This document shows, one piece after another, positions 52,952-64,000 of a stretch of 64,000 bases of DNA; the stretch's first letter is position 1, and each line of letters opens with the position of its first letter. This DNA comes from Trebouxia sp. TZW2008 (taxonomy: Eukaryota > Chlorophyta > Trebouxiophyceae > Trebouxiales > Trebouxiaceae), in assembly GCA_002118135.1 (NCBI GenBank), contig BDIU01000350.1, forward strand, positions 85,289-149,288. The letters are read 5' to 3'. Made by a program: the position numbers and the translations under genes. A model generated the notes under the pieces. That model ran no database searches. It was given only the letters and a program-made list of their open reading frames with translations, and was not told the DNA's origin.

Positions 52952-55900
52952 ATGGATGCCTTCACAAAAGCCTTGCAGCCTGTCTCAGACCCAAATTTTG
53001 TAGACAGCGCATTCAAGACAAATCCGGAGGGGATAGCTTTCAAGGAATGGCAACCAGTGAGTGGTATGCTGGACAGTGCGGGAAGGCAGTTGGAGGTCGA
53101 CGATGTACGCAACCAAGGAGGTTCCAGTCAGGGCAGCCAGACAGCTATGGACTCAAATCACCGCCGGAGGTTCTCAGCGGGTGCGCAAAATCAGCCGGGT
53201 TTTCTTCGCAACGACTGCGTCAGCATATCGCTCGTTCAAGGGATACTCCTGCTCGCATGCACAGTTCTTTAGTGTTGTTAGCTCCGCAGCCACTGTCGCA
53301 GGGCAAGGTGACACGAACAATGGCAGCAACTATACCGGCTCCACAAACGACATGCAAGACGTCAACAGCGCCTTTCAAGGCCCTTCACGCACAGCTGGTA
53401 AGTTACAAAACACCGGCTGTGATGTCGAGCCTGCGGGCAAGCTGTTGCAGTTGTACGCACAGCTGTTAGCACGTGCTTGCGTGCAGGCAACAGAGGCAAT
53501 CGTCAGCGTAACGATAATGTCAGGGCAATGAACAAGCTGGCTCAGCAAAGATACAGGTGACTGGCATGGCTGTTGTTCACAAGCAAAACCCCTCCTCTTT
53601 CCAGCACAGCTTCCAGTGCTGTCTCGAGCCCAAGCAGAGCTTGACCTCAAACTGTGCTCTGTGCAGAGAGCGCCAACGGCAAAAAAACGACTTGCAGCAA
53701 GACAAGCTGGGCGAGTATGCAGAGACAGTGCAAAAGCTGGAGCAGGTGCAGTTGGACAATCAACAGTTGGAGGTTGAGCACAGACGCTTACAAGCTGAGC
53801 TCACCAAACTTGAGGATGTCACACCCTCAGCATCAACTCTGTCCAATGGGTCCTCTGACAGCGACAGCAACCACAGCACTACTGGCCTGAAGTTCACAGC
53901 CAGAACACAGCGCACAATTCAGATGGAGCCAGCACATGCTGTTGCATACCGCAAGACAGAGCAAGCCTGGTTTGCCAAGGTAAATATACTTCCCTGCATA
54001 TTTCCATGATGCAGGCTATACGTTGACAAACGTGACTCTGGTTTAGGGTCTGAATGACTCTGGTTTGCTCATGTTTTTGTGGCTGCTAATTGTCAAGTCT
54101 TGCAGGGCATTTTGCATAACTTGAACATGTGTGATGGCATGCAAATACAGGATGCAATGACTGCATGCAAATGATTGGATGCAATAATTGGATGCATTGC
54201 ATGCAATGAACAGATCTTGTCGCTTTTTCCACCTGCTAGTGGAGACCTGAAATCCTTGCTAGCTCTTGCTAAGTTGTGTTGCCTGCTTGATTGGCTGATA
54301 GTTGGCAAGCAAATGGAGCTGCAGCAACTGATAGAGCTTTTTTTGAGACAGTAAAGCGATGTGAGCAGCATTCATGTCTTTCTGACAGCTCAATCCAACA
54401 TCAACTGCATCTGCAGCTGCAGTGCCATCTGCAGATACAAAGGTGTGGTGTTGACTTGTCACAGAAAGGGTTTACAGACTATCCAGGTTGGCGTTTCTCG
54501 CAGAGTCTGCTTTTTTTACTTTGAAGGCGTAGACTTTTCTTTGTAATTTTCAATCATTGCTATTGGCATCTACCGACAGCTGCACTTCAGACAAGCCATG
54601 CTTACAACAGATACATACATTGTCTGCGCCTGCAGATTGATGAGCTGCGGCTATGCATGGAGGGTCTTGGGTTTCGGAAGCATGGGCGCCCACTGCACAT
54701 GATGCACCATGATGAGGACTGTTGTTCCCTACTCTTCTGCTCTTGATAGCACAAATTCAGTCCTTGTTGTGGGTGCCTGCAGATTGATGAGCTGCGGCTA
54801 TGCATGGAGAGCCTAGGCTTTTGGAAGCATGGGCGCCCATATGGATCAGCCACTGCAGAGCTGAGCCAGGAGCGCATGATGAAGCTGGGAGGGGCGCTGC
54901 AAGGGGTGGTCGAGCTGTGCTGCAAGGTGGCCAACATGGAGGGCCTGGAGATGAATACCCTCCTCAAGCGCACCTATGAGACGTACGGCCCTCACGTGTT
55001 CTCTGGATGCACACAACATACAGTGACGATGGTTGTGATCATAGTCAGAATCAATGGTCTGAATATGATCACAAGTCATAGTCAGACCATGACTTGTGAT
55101 CATAGTCACAAAGTCATGGTGCGTCTTATATTAACAGTCATAGCATAGCTTGCACACGCTAGCACCTGCGCTGGGGTCATGTGGCCAAAAGAGTTGGTCA
55201 TTCCTGTCTTGTCAGGGCAGCTTGAGATGACGTTTATGTTCTGTCCTGCTTCATTGTGTTGGCTTCTGCCAAGCACTGTTCCTTCAGGCAGATTAGATGT
55301 TGAAGCAACCCAGGCAAGACAACCTGGTGGTGCAGCAACCTGACCAATCCTCATCAGTGCTGCTTGGGCCACGACAATTTGACAGCCTCATGAACATGGA
55401 AGCATTGTGGTCACAGTGACAGGTTTTGCTTGTGCTCAGACACGCTAGGCGTGACAGCCTTGTGTTCAAGTGTTGCAGTTGCAGCAACCTGAACAGCTGG
55501 AAGGACCCTGAGAGGTGGAAGGCAGCGGCTGAGGACCTACAGCTGTCCCAGGAGCAGAAGAAGGAGTTCATCAACCTGCGGTGGCGCTGCCTGGAAGAGC
55601 TGAAAACGTAAATCTTTCTTACCCTTATGTTACTTGATCACTTATTACTGTCTGACGGTCAGCTCCCCTGTGCTGGTCAGGTGCAATTCATGGACCCCTG
55701 TGCTAGCCATGTGCAGCCCCATGCTACCTTTGATTGACTCTGACATTGTCTGCGAGATACTCTGTTGTGGCTTTGTCTCATCAAGTATGGACTGATGGCT
55801 AGCTGATGTCTGCATACTATGTCATGGTTGCAGAATGCTCGGCTCGCATCATGTCATGTTGCTTCTGCTGCTTTGACTGGTCCCGGTGCCATCAAACACC

Positions 55901-57523
55901 AGCATCTTCAGTTGCATGATGCTGTGCTTCAATCTTGGCACCACCATTCATACCCATATCTGGCATTGCACAGGCTGTATGGCAAGAGGCAGGACTCAAG
56001 CAATTCACTGGTCAAGAACTTGCTACCCTCTGATCTGGTCGACTTCAGACCCCCTTCCGCCCAACAGGGCTCAAGGCCTACAGATGTTAAAACTCTACTT
56101 TGCTCAGTTAGACCCACAATTGGTGTTGCAGCCTGTATGGCAATCAAACGTCACAGCCCTACTGCGGGCACCCATGCCCATAATCACCCCCTGACTGGTG
56201 TTGCAGGCTGTATGGCAAGAGGCAGGATCTGAGCACCAAGCTGGTGGAGAGCCTGCTACCCTCTGATGGGGTGACCACTACAGAACCCTCCTCCGGCCCC
56301 AAGGCCCTGGACGCAATCACTGTTCAGTTGGAGGAGAACCTGAGGGAGGAGCAGCGCTTCAACTGTCAGATGCTGTACACTGTCTTCCGATACTGCTTGT
56401 CCCCAATTCAGGCAAGCTATTTTACACAGTTTCATTGATACAGTATTTGTATCATGGTATTGTACAGCCTGCCGTCATGTATTTTGTATGCTGTCTTCTG
56501 ATAGTGCCTGTCCCCAATTCGGGCGAGCTCCTTGGCGTATTTCTGATGTAGTGAATGAGTTGTCACACAACTGCGCCTGTTGTTGTCAATCAGAAAGCAG
56601 TTGAAATTACGTGTCAGGCTTCCTCAATTATGTGAGAGTGGGGTGATCTTGTCATGCCATACAGTCAGTGCAGTTGTTGTGTGAAGATTGCTGCGCACTG
56701 CGTTGAGAGGTTGTAGATGCTATCTTGGCGTTGACATGGCTACAGTATTGAACTTCAGCCATTTCACTGCCAAAATAGTATCCTCTACTCTCATTGCGTG
56801 CAGTCTCACAATGCTGTTGTCAGTGGAACAAGTTGTCCTTCTGCCTGCCGTCAACTCTTCTGGCCCTCTATGCAATCTGATGCTTGATGGAGCAGCTGGT
56901 TCCAATGCTATATACGTTGGCTTGGCACACCCAAGCACCATTTTTTGACATCAATGGCACCTTGCTGTATTTCACAGAACGCCAGTGTGGCAGCTTGCAG
57001 ACATTTTGTCATACGCTAGGCTCCAGTGTTTGAGTGAATGTGCAGGCTGGTTGGGTCATTCTGCAGTCTTTCCCTGAGCATGTGGATGTCCTGGCTTTCA
57101 TGAATGCTGTGGAGACCCTCTATGGTGCGATACACATACACTGGATACATTTCTGCACGATTTGTGTGATACTTTGACAAGCTGAACTTGCAGAAATGGC
57201 ATACGTCCTGTTGCTTGGCCTATTCATTGCCTGTGCGTGTAGCCTCTACAGCCCAAAGTGTGTACTGGTCTGTGCATATGCTGCTGAATTGCTCTGGAAA
57301 GCCCTTGGCTTTGCATACAGTCTGTACTCACAGACTGTCCGCTTTGATCTTGGCGTTTGGGTCTGCAACTGTTTCCTGGTGCAAGCTTGCGCTGCTTTTG
57401 CAGGTTCTGTGGGACACAACGGAAGGGCTTGAGATTATCAAACTCCTGTTCAAGAGCTTGTGGGTCAACTTGGTCACACCAGCAAACATGTTCATACCCA
57501 GTCTTATGAAGGTCCACATCTAG
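52952..57523 (+). CDS. bZIP transcription factor with algal C-terminal helical domain
   Basis: Exons: first from ATG 52952 (MDAFTKALQPVSDPNFVDSA; its 3' end unclear), one ending 53399 at GTAAGT, then 53488-53557, 53667-53979, 54783-54982, 55485-55607, 56207-56411, 57046-57124 and 57406-57523. The basic region is split by an intron: NVRAMNKLAQQRYR then ERQRQKNDL, giving N..AQ..YR as in YAP-like bZIPs. A leucine-zipper-like coiled coil follows (KLEQVQLDNQQLEVEHRRLQ). The C-terminal part (IDELRLCMESLGF, AAAEDLQLSQEQKKEFINLR, LREEQRFNCQMLYTVFRYCL) resembles the helical region of chlorophyte bZIPs. Exon 7 ends CAG before GCAAGC, a GC-AG intron. The join to the last exon is not settled: a GT donor at 57125 gives an early stop, whereas WDTTEGLEIIKLLFKSLWVN needs another phase. 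A nuclear DNA-binding factor; targets unknown. Confidence 0.85.
54630..54706 (+). repeat. Decayed 5' copy of bZIP exon 5
   Basis: Reads IDELRLCMEGLGFRKHGRPL after GCCTGCAG, nearly identical to the start of the working exon at 54783 (IDELRLCMESLGFWKHGRPY), then diverges. The acceptor is intact, so use as an alternative exon is conceivable, but no donor is apparent. Confidence 0.88.
55063..55103. repeat. Near-perfect 41-base palindrome in a bZIP intron
   Basis: Arms of 20 bases (55063-55082 and 55084-55103) around one base match at 19 of 20 positions; the core is TATGATCACAAGTCAT. Shorter related phrases (GTGATCATAGTCA) flank it on both sides, so the region looks like a cluster of small foldbacks. 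Confidence 0.85.
55966..56175 (+). repeat. Two decayed 5' copies of bZIP exon 7
   Basis: About 55966-56080 reads LYGKRQDSSNSLVKNLLPSD and about 56120-56175 keeps only the acceptor and CTGTATGGCAA. The working exon at 56207 reads LYGKRQDLSTKLVESLLPSD. The copies precede it in order, and both keep a TGCAG or CACAG acceptor. Confidence 0.85.
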
Positions 57524-59079
57524 TCTCGTGTGACTGGGAGTATGGCAGCCATTTCTGCTGACAGTGAATCCTTGGTTTGCGCTGTTTGCAGCTGGCTAGC
57601 ATTTCACATGTCAGATTTCTGCTGGCAGTGAACTTTTGGTCTGCGCTGTTTGCCGCATGCTAGCTTTCCAAATGTCAGGTCTTGTACACATTCCGTCCAT
57701 AAAAAGCTGAGGTGCACATCGCGGCGCACAATATTTCATAAGGGTTTTAGTTGCATGTGAGGCGCAGCATCATTACTTTGCGGGCAGGTGTGCGTTCACT
57801 GAATGATCATGTTCCCCCTCCCTTGTTGCATGTTGTGGTCGCCCTGGTTTGCAGGATTTTGGACCTGATTAAACCTCAAGACCTCTTTCTTTGTATTTGA
57901 TGCAGCCCATTATATGGCCACAGTTGCTCTGCCTTGCTATGAGATGCAGTCTGCTGCAGTCGTCAGCACCTACAAGCATGATATCTAAAAAAGGCAGAAC
58001 AGATTCACAGTAGGGGATAGTAAGCAGTGTTGGGCGCAGACAGGCTGCGATTTGCGGCGAGTGTTGTGTGTGACAAGCATGTGGGTGTTGTAGTTTGGGA
58101 TCTGTGTTTGCGCCTAAAATGAGCATATAGGCAGTCTGCTTTGACTTTCCCAGTTGAAAGCCCAATGATAAGCGGCCTGATGTCATAATTGTTTCTTTGG
58201 ACAGTTGTGTAACAAGTGTTTAATCACACATGCGCCACAGCACATACTGTGTACATTGCCAGTTGCAGGCTCGATGTACCATGATGTTGCACCATTGTGT
58301 GAGTGTGCACTCTGTGGGTTGATGCGCATTCAACGGCACTCCAGGTAGGCAGGGTACAGAGTCTGCTGCACTGGTAGCAGCAACCAATCATACCTGTTAA
58401 CCTGCAATCACAGCCCTGTTTAATCCAAGTACTCACAATCAGGAACGGGTTGCATATGCTGCTCGGGACGTGATCACCTGGTATCACAGCCTTGCATTGC
58501 AGCAACTAGCCAGCAGCATGATCATCTACATGCACACTTTTTAGAATGTGCTACTTCAAAATGCGCAATCAGCACAACGCAGTGTACATCAAAGTGTGAT
58601 AGTGCACCGCTGCTGTGATTCTTTGAATCTGTTACAGCTTCTATGTTTTGATCTTACTGCAAGCAGATGCTACGTATGGTCACCACGAAACCAAGAGCAG
58701 GACATGCAACGACAGGAAGTGACACAGCAGATTGCATCAACGTCAAAAAAGGGGCTGGCATGTCATAGAATCTGCCCTGACGACCTCTGTATGAAGGACT
58801 AGTAACCTGCAACAATAGTGTTACTATGTGCGTTCCAAATCAAAAATAGATGTCACCAATGACCACATCACTAAGACACAAGCTCAAAGGGAACATACGC
58901 GACGGAATTGTGCAACAACATCACCAATACTCTCAACACATGCAGCTAAGCGGCTGTATGCTCAACACTTAGTCAGAACTCCTTCTGCGCGTCAAACGCT
59001 CCAATCCTGACTTTCTTCTCAGAACTTACGCCAAAGCACCACCACCATTTCCACCACCAGCAGCTAAAGCATTCTAGAC
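57524..59079. other. Convergent intergenic region
   Basis: This lies between the 3' ends of the bZIP gene and the SnRK2-like kinase gene. Only short frames on both strands, with nothing recognisable; it presumably contains both 3' untranslated regions. Confidence 0.45.
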
Positions 59080-62000
59080 TTAAGCAGAAGCACCGCCACC
59101 GTTTTCACCAGCAGCAGCTAAGCCATTCTGTGCGTGTTGGCTGTTCTCGCTCGCAAGGACTGATGCCTCTGTGAGGTCAATCTCCTGCAGATCTTCGTTC
59201 TTGAAGTCCATGAGGTGCAAAGGCCGCAGTTGGCTCTTCTGCTGGTGCCCGTGCTTGGTCTGAGTTGCTTCCTCGACCATTGCTTGGATGGCCATGTTGC
59301 GCTTCTCAACCAATGTCTGCAGCAACAAGTAATTGGTGTCAGTCTCAAGATGCAGACATTGGTCAAGTGTTTGCAATAGCAGTGACTGAATCCATGCCAA
59401 GAGGTTGACTCTTGTGCTCGCGGCCGTGCTTGGTCTGAGTTGCCTCCTCCACTATTGCTTGGATGGCCATGTTGCACGTCTCAACCAGGGTCTGAATTGA
59501 CAGCAAGCCAGTGCTTTGCCACACCAAAGGGTGCTTATACCCAAAAGCGCCTATGCCTATGTTTGTTGACTAATGAGAAGCAAGTAAGGAGCCAGGCTTT
59601 CAACATGAATGTGCAAGGGCAAAAGCTTGAAACAAAGACTGGGGACTCATGACCTGCCAGCACAAAGCAACACCCATATGCTGCTATGGCACGCTCTCAC
59701 CCTTGCAGCAATGACTGCAACGCACTGTTGCATCTGACTGTTCAGACAACAAAAAGGTTTCTTGCACTTGTTTAGAAGCCTGAGTCTCTGGACGTCCTCA
59801 GTGTGCGACATAGCACATCAAGTGAGCAGAAGAAGACTCACAGGGTCAAGTCTCCTGGATCTCATGTGGGCGTCCTTCTGGGCCTGAACCTGTTCCAGGT
59901 GCTGGATCTGAGTCTGGAAGTTGCCAGGAAGGGGTTTCTGATACCAGGGGTGCTCCATAATGCCCTCCACTGTTATGCGCTGCTTCACATTGGGCTCAAA
60001 GATGCGGTCCAGGAGACTTCGGCACTCTGGTGACAACTGCAGCAACAGAGTAGTAGTGATGGTCACAGCAATATCAATAATCACGATGATGAAGATGCTG
60101 AACTGAAACTGATGTCAGTGCTCGAAAGGACTGAGTTAGGCAACAGGATAGCCGCCCCTATGATAAGCGCATAAGAAGGCAGACAGGAACGGAGAACAGT
60201 CACAGCCTTGGCAGCCCATCAGCAACTTTGCAGGGGCCAGTGCAACTGCATGTAGAAGAGGGGCAGAGGGGTGTGGGGGGAGAGAGGGGGGGGGGGCGGA
60301 GGGGTCGCTTGTCATGAGCATTGAGAGAACTGACCTTGCCAACGTTGGCCTTGATGAACTCTGACTGGAACCAGTGCTGATTCACCTCCTGCATCCTGCA
60401 TTGCACAGCACTGGAATGTTAGGCAAATGCAAACACAATTTGATGATGTGGATTGTAAGCTCAGCACAGCTGCTGGGCGTGCATAGCGCAAGTCATGACT
60501 TGCCAGGCGTTCTAGATTGGGAATCACACCCGCTAAACGCCAACGATTGCAAAGCAGCATAACAACAGATGCACTTAGGATCTCCTAGCAGCTCAGCGCG
60601 AAAGACAAAGTGCTCAGCAGCACCTGAGCAAATCAGCACAAGACAGCTGTCAGCATATTGTCTGCCATGGAGGTTCAAAAACTGCTGAGAATCATGAGAA
60701 GTCCACTCTCGCTTCCTTCATACTGCGGTGATAGTGCTGGCTGTGGTCAGACGAAGTGCAAGCGCGAACAAGATTAGAGGAAGCGCACAATGCTCAATGG
60801 GTTTTCAGCAACGAAGGAGAAGAGTAACAGCATCTATACAAAAGGAAAAGGAAGCAGAGGAGAAAAGACAAGAACGAAACAATATGAGGCTTGCCAGAGG
60901 TCCACTTCAGCCTCCTCCATGCTACGGTGGTGGTGTTGAGTGTGGTCAAATGGGAAGGCCCCGCACAACGCCACCACCAGCATCACACCAGCAGCCCACA
61001 CATCTGTGCTGCGCGGGTCGTACGCCTGGTCCGTTCCATCCTGACCATTGTGCAGCAGCTCGGGGGACATGTACTCTGGTGTCCTGCGTGATAAAGCTGG
61101 TGTTGATTAGCCACTTATCAGGTTTGAGGGGTGGTGATTGACCACAAAATTGACCAATTGTTTCACATGATAGAGACACATTCAGCTGGCTAATGGTATG
61201 ACAGGCAGCCCGCATCTGTGATGCGCAGGTGGTACGCCTGGTCTGTGCCATCCTGTTCGTTGTGCAGCAGCTCAGGAGAGATGTACTTTGGTGTCCTGCA
61301 TGACAGGGCTGGTATTGATTAGCCACTTATCAGGTTTGGGGGTTAGTGATTGACCACGAATTTGGTCAATTGTTTCACATGATAAAGACACATGCAGCTG
61401 GCTAATGGTTTGACAGGCAGCCCACATCTGTGATGCGCAGGTTGTACACCTGGTCTGTGCCATGCTGACCGTCGTGCAGCAACTCAGGTGACATGTACTC
61501 TGGTGTCTTGCACCAAAGGGCCACTGTTGCTGCACTACACCTTGATAACTTTTACACACAGCTAGCACTTGAGACAGCACACGTACCAAGTCTTGTCATC
61601 GTCTTTCAGTTGTGGTGAAGCTGCTGATGAAACAGAAAATAGATCAGGAACTCATTTGGCTGGTCAATGCTGCGACAAGCAGCCCATGCGCTTGACTGGA
61701 GTGTCGAGTGCTGACAGGTGAGAGCATGTATGCTGCTGGGCAGGCAAGTCAAGAAGCACTTGCTCTGACTCGTTTGCCAGATAAGGGCAGTCAAACATGT
61801 GGGATGGAAAGCTGACGCCTCGCTCACTGGAATCTGCCTACTCACCACTACCAACTACAAGGAACGTAAACAGGTAAAGTAGATATGACAATCACCGGCA
61901 GTATGCAGTGAGACCCCTGCAGAAATGTAGAAGAGTCAACAAAGAGACAAGACAAGCTGTCGCTGCTGCTGACTGCTGTGCTGAACTAGCAGAGCTAACG

Positions 62001-63526
62001 CTGTCAGTGAGCTGTAACTGCGCAATCTGAGTTGTTGCTGGAGTTGGGAGGCGAAAGCCGGTCACGAGGCTGCGAATGGCTGGGTATGCCATGTGCTGTT
62101 CAAGAGCCATCTTTGTTGTATGAGCTGTCTGAGCTTGTTGCTGTATGGGGTACTGGAGCTTACCCCACTCTGCTTGACATGCGGTACAAGGTGGGGTCCT
62201 GCCATGCCCGTGCAAACCCAAAGTCACAGATCTTGATGAAAGGCGGCTTCTGGCCGTCAAACAAAGTGTTGTCCAGCTTCATGTCACTGCATTGGCATGT
62301 CAAGTCAGCATCATCATCAACATTCATCACTATTTCAATGCTTGTTGTTGCGGTTTACTGCATTGCCATGTCAAGTCAGCATCATCATGAACACTCATCA
62401 TCGTTCACATGTGTGTGTAAGGATGTGTGAGCGTGCTAGATGTATGCATAAGCATTGAATTGCCGCCCAAATCATACGTTGAAAGCCATTTCAAAAGCCA
62501 GCATGCAAACCTGTCATCCTTCCGTTCAAAAGTACGCATTCTCAAAGGCAAATGAAAGGAGTGAATTGAAGCAGCCAGTAATATGCCAAACCCAGCAGAG
62601 GTGCTAAGGAATTGTACTTACCGGTGGGCAATGCGGTGTGTGTGGCAATAGCTGATGGCACTGATGAATTGCTGCAAGAGAAACACATCATGTCAGTACC
62701 CCTGCTACAGCATAGCCCATACAGAAAGCATTTCTTAAGTAGCAATCAAGGGCAGCATATCGTGTCAGTGTCTCTGTTACAGTATAGCTCAACAAGGAAG
62801 GCATGGCTCAGGGACCCTGTCGGTGTCTCTGCTACAGCATAGCACAACAAGAATGATCTGGCTTGAGTAACACTCAAATGAACATTTTCACACAAAAACA
62901 AGTCAAGCAAGTAGATTGTCAGTAGGCTAGCATTGTATACCTTGAAGAAATAGCGAGCTTCATCTTCTGCCATGACTAACCCATTTGGGTCAGAGTGCTC
63001 CCACTTGTCTGCAACGTAAGATGTCAAGCTTCCACCGCTTGCCCACTCCATGCAAAGCGCCAAGTGAGTTGGCGTCAAGATCAGCTGGTAGACGTCAATC
63101 AGATTGGCATGCCCTTCGCCAATCTCAGTTTGTATCTGCAAGATGTTGAGTTGTTTGAAGGACACTATTTGGTCAACTGCATGCTGCAAGTAATCTCCCA
63201 GAGAGATGGTTCCGAGGCCAGTCAGCTCTGACCTTAATTTCACGCAGTACAGCTTGCATGGCAGCCTGAGGAAGAGGTCTCTCAAACAGCTTTACAGCAA
63301 CTTGGTTGCCGTGTTTGAGATCTCTAAAAAGCCAGATGTCAGCTGCTGCACCTCTACCAAGCAACTTGACAGCCTGATGAGTGCCCGCTAGCCCAATCTT
63401 TTTGGTCTGATTCTTGACATCCCTGCCCCCGAGAGACTGGCCAACGGACGTGGTATAAGCCCTCTCGTCTTGCTGCTTCGCAGCAGAACTTGTCTGAGGA
63501 TTGCCGCAAGCGCACACGTTCCCCAT
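59080..63526 (-). CDS. SnRK2-like Ser/Thr protein kinase with N-myristoylation-type start
   Basis: Eight exons: 63526-63233, 63135-62941, 62671-62622, 62286-62164, 61083-60906, 60388-60335, 60036-59842 and 59316-59080, total 1326 nt, 441 residues; all phases agree. The N-terminus MGNVCACGNP fits myristoylation with nearby Cys for palmitoylation, unusual for SnRK2. Motifs: LGRGAAADIWLF (degenerate Gly loop), VAVKLFE, VLREIK, YQLILTPTHLALCMEWASGG and EDEARYFF (SnRK2 hallmarks), SYCHTHRIAHRDMKLDNTL, ICDFGFARAW, SSRVGTPEYMSPELL, STDVWAAGVMLVVAL, then a shortened insert and SPECRSLLDRIFEPNVKQRI, MEHPWYQKPLP. The tail (EDLQEIDLTEAS) is acidic but has no clear ABA box. Probable membrane-anchored stress or osmotic signalling kinase, by family analogy only. 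Introns carry exon and intron duplications. Confidence 0.93.
59405..59500 (-). repeat. Decayed 5' copy of the last exon of the kinase
   Basis: Reads TLVETCNMAIQAIVEEATQT and continues KHGREHKS, copying the start of the working exon at 59316 (TLVEKRNMAIQAMVEEATQT) before diverging. Confidence 0.88.
61202..61516 (-). repeat. Two decayed 5' copies of the kinase activation-segment exon plus intron
   Basis: Copies at about 61305-61202 (KYISPELLHNEQDGTDQAYH) and 61516-61419 (EYMSPELLHDGQHGTDQVYN) precede the working exon at 61083. The period is near 212, and intron sequence (TTGATTAGCCACTTATCAGG) is repeated too. Both copies end in ITDVGCLS or ITDAGCLS where the working exon has STDVWAAG, so the essential DVW segment is lost. 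Confidence 0.92.
62290..62870 (-). repeat. Short tandem duplications in kinase introns
   Basis: At about 62290-62400 a phrase (CATGTCAAGTCAGCATCATC) occurs twice about 80-90 bases apart. At about 62695-62855 a roughly 60-base unit (GTGTCTCTGCTACAGCATAG) occurs about three times. Both lie in introns flanking short exons of the kinase gene. Confidence 0.7.
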
Positions 63527-64000
63527 GCTGTGACCGCTCAGACAGCGCGACGCAGACCTTCAAGCGAAGCTACAGGAGTTCAAACATGCTTTTGTAGCCT
63601 GGCTGAGACAGCACCCTTGACACGGAGACCGGTAGGTCAAACGAGAAACTTGTAACGGTCCACTTGATACCTGCTCAAAGTAGATTGAGATCATGCCAGC
63701 ACGGTCATTAGTCATGCAAGACCTGTGCTGTCCCGTGCTGTAGCTGCCTGACATTGCAACGCAATGCGACGCTGCAGAGTGCATGGAACTAGTTGGTCTT
63801 GTCCAGCACCCGGCATTCACTTGATCACTGCTGGATGAAGTCCAAGTGTGTGACAACAGCTTAAAATTTACAGGAGGCAGTGCATTCAAATTTTTGTAGC
63901 CCTGCATAGCGGTTTGATCAGCAAGAGGTTTGGTAAGGACTGCTGCGGGACTAGTGCGGGGCAACCCTAGCACAAGGCAAATTTGCCAATTGGCAGCAGA
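63527..64000 (-). other. Upstream region of the SnRK2-like gene; open frame running off the right edge
   Basis: A minus-strand frame stays open from about 63560 to the window edge (LVLGLPRTSPAAVLTKPLAD, GMISIYFEQVSSGPLQV). It could be the last exon of a gene to the right or part of the kinase 5' leader. CpG content near 63200-63800 is raised, as at other starts here. There is not enough to call a gene. Confidence 0.3.

Overview
The window looks like nuclear DNA of a chlorophyte green alga, probably a trebouxiophyte-like one. This is inferred from gene content, not proven. It carries plastid-targeted FtsH and a magnesium-chelatase I subunit, an SnRK2-like kinase, a cornichon, a root-cap/VWD-like secreted protein and a hydroxyproline-rich surface protein. 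Genes are split into many short exons with GT-AG introns ending in TGCAG. No operons, bacterial signals or CRISPR arrays were seen. Base composition is near-balanced, with TG/CA in excess and CG scarce, except around the 5' ends of genes.

Layout, left to right: a minus-strand surface protein gene running off the left edge (about 508-8034); TIM9 (9456-9917, minus); SRP9 (10807-11307, minus); unidentified minus-strand exons (11430-12230); a large minus-strand gene of about 10 kb encoding ankyrin repeats, a proline-rich linker, a macro-like domain and a PARP catalytic domain (12333-22431); a minus-strand TKL-type kinase (about 24847-28138); a gene-poor stretch holding a degenerate tandem repeat array (30380-32010); a secreted VWD/root-cap-like protein (34629-36212, minus); ChlI, probably the ChlI2 paralogue (37153-41058, minus); cornichon (42149-42698, minus); a hypothetical minus-strand ORF diverging from plastid FtsH (44714-51563, plus); a small hypothetical minus-strand gene diverging from a bZIP factor gene (52952-57523, plus); and an SnRK2-like kinase (59080-63526, minus).

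I rebuilt exon by exon, with matching intron phases, TIM9, SRP9, ChlI, FtsH, the VWD-like gene, cornichon and the SnRK2-like kinase. The PARP C-terminal half and most of the bZIP and surface protein genes were also rebuilt. Several of these genes consist of exons too short to stand out as open reading frames. The genes are unrelated housekeeping, plastid, signalling and surface functions and do not form one pathway.

The most unusual signal spans genes. At least six of the longer genes carry decayed local copies of their own exons inside the neighbouring introns. The copies usually lie just 5' of the working exon, usually keep the splice-acceptor side and the first part of the exon, and sit at periods of roughly 130-215 bases where several occur. 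The second notable item is the ankyrin-macro-PARP architecture with an apparent H-Y-I triad.
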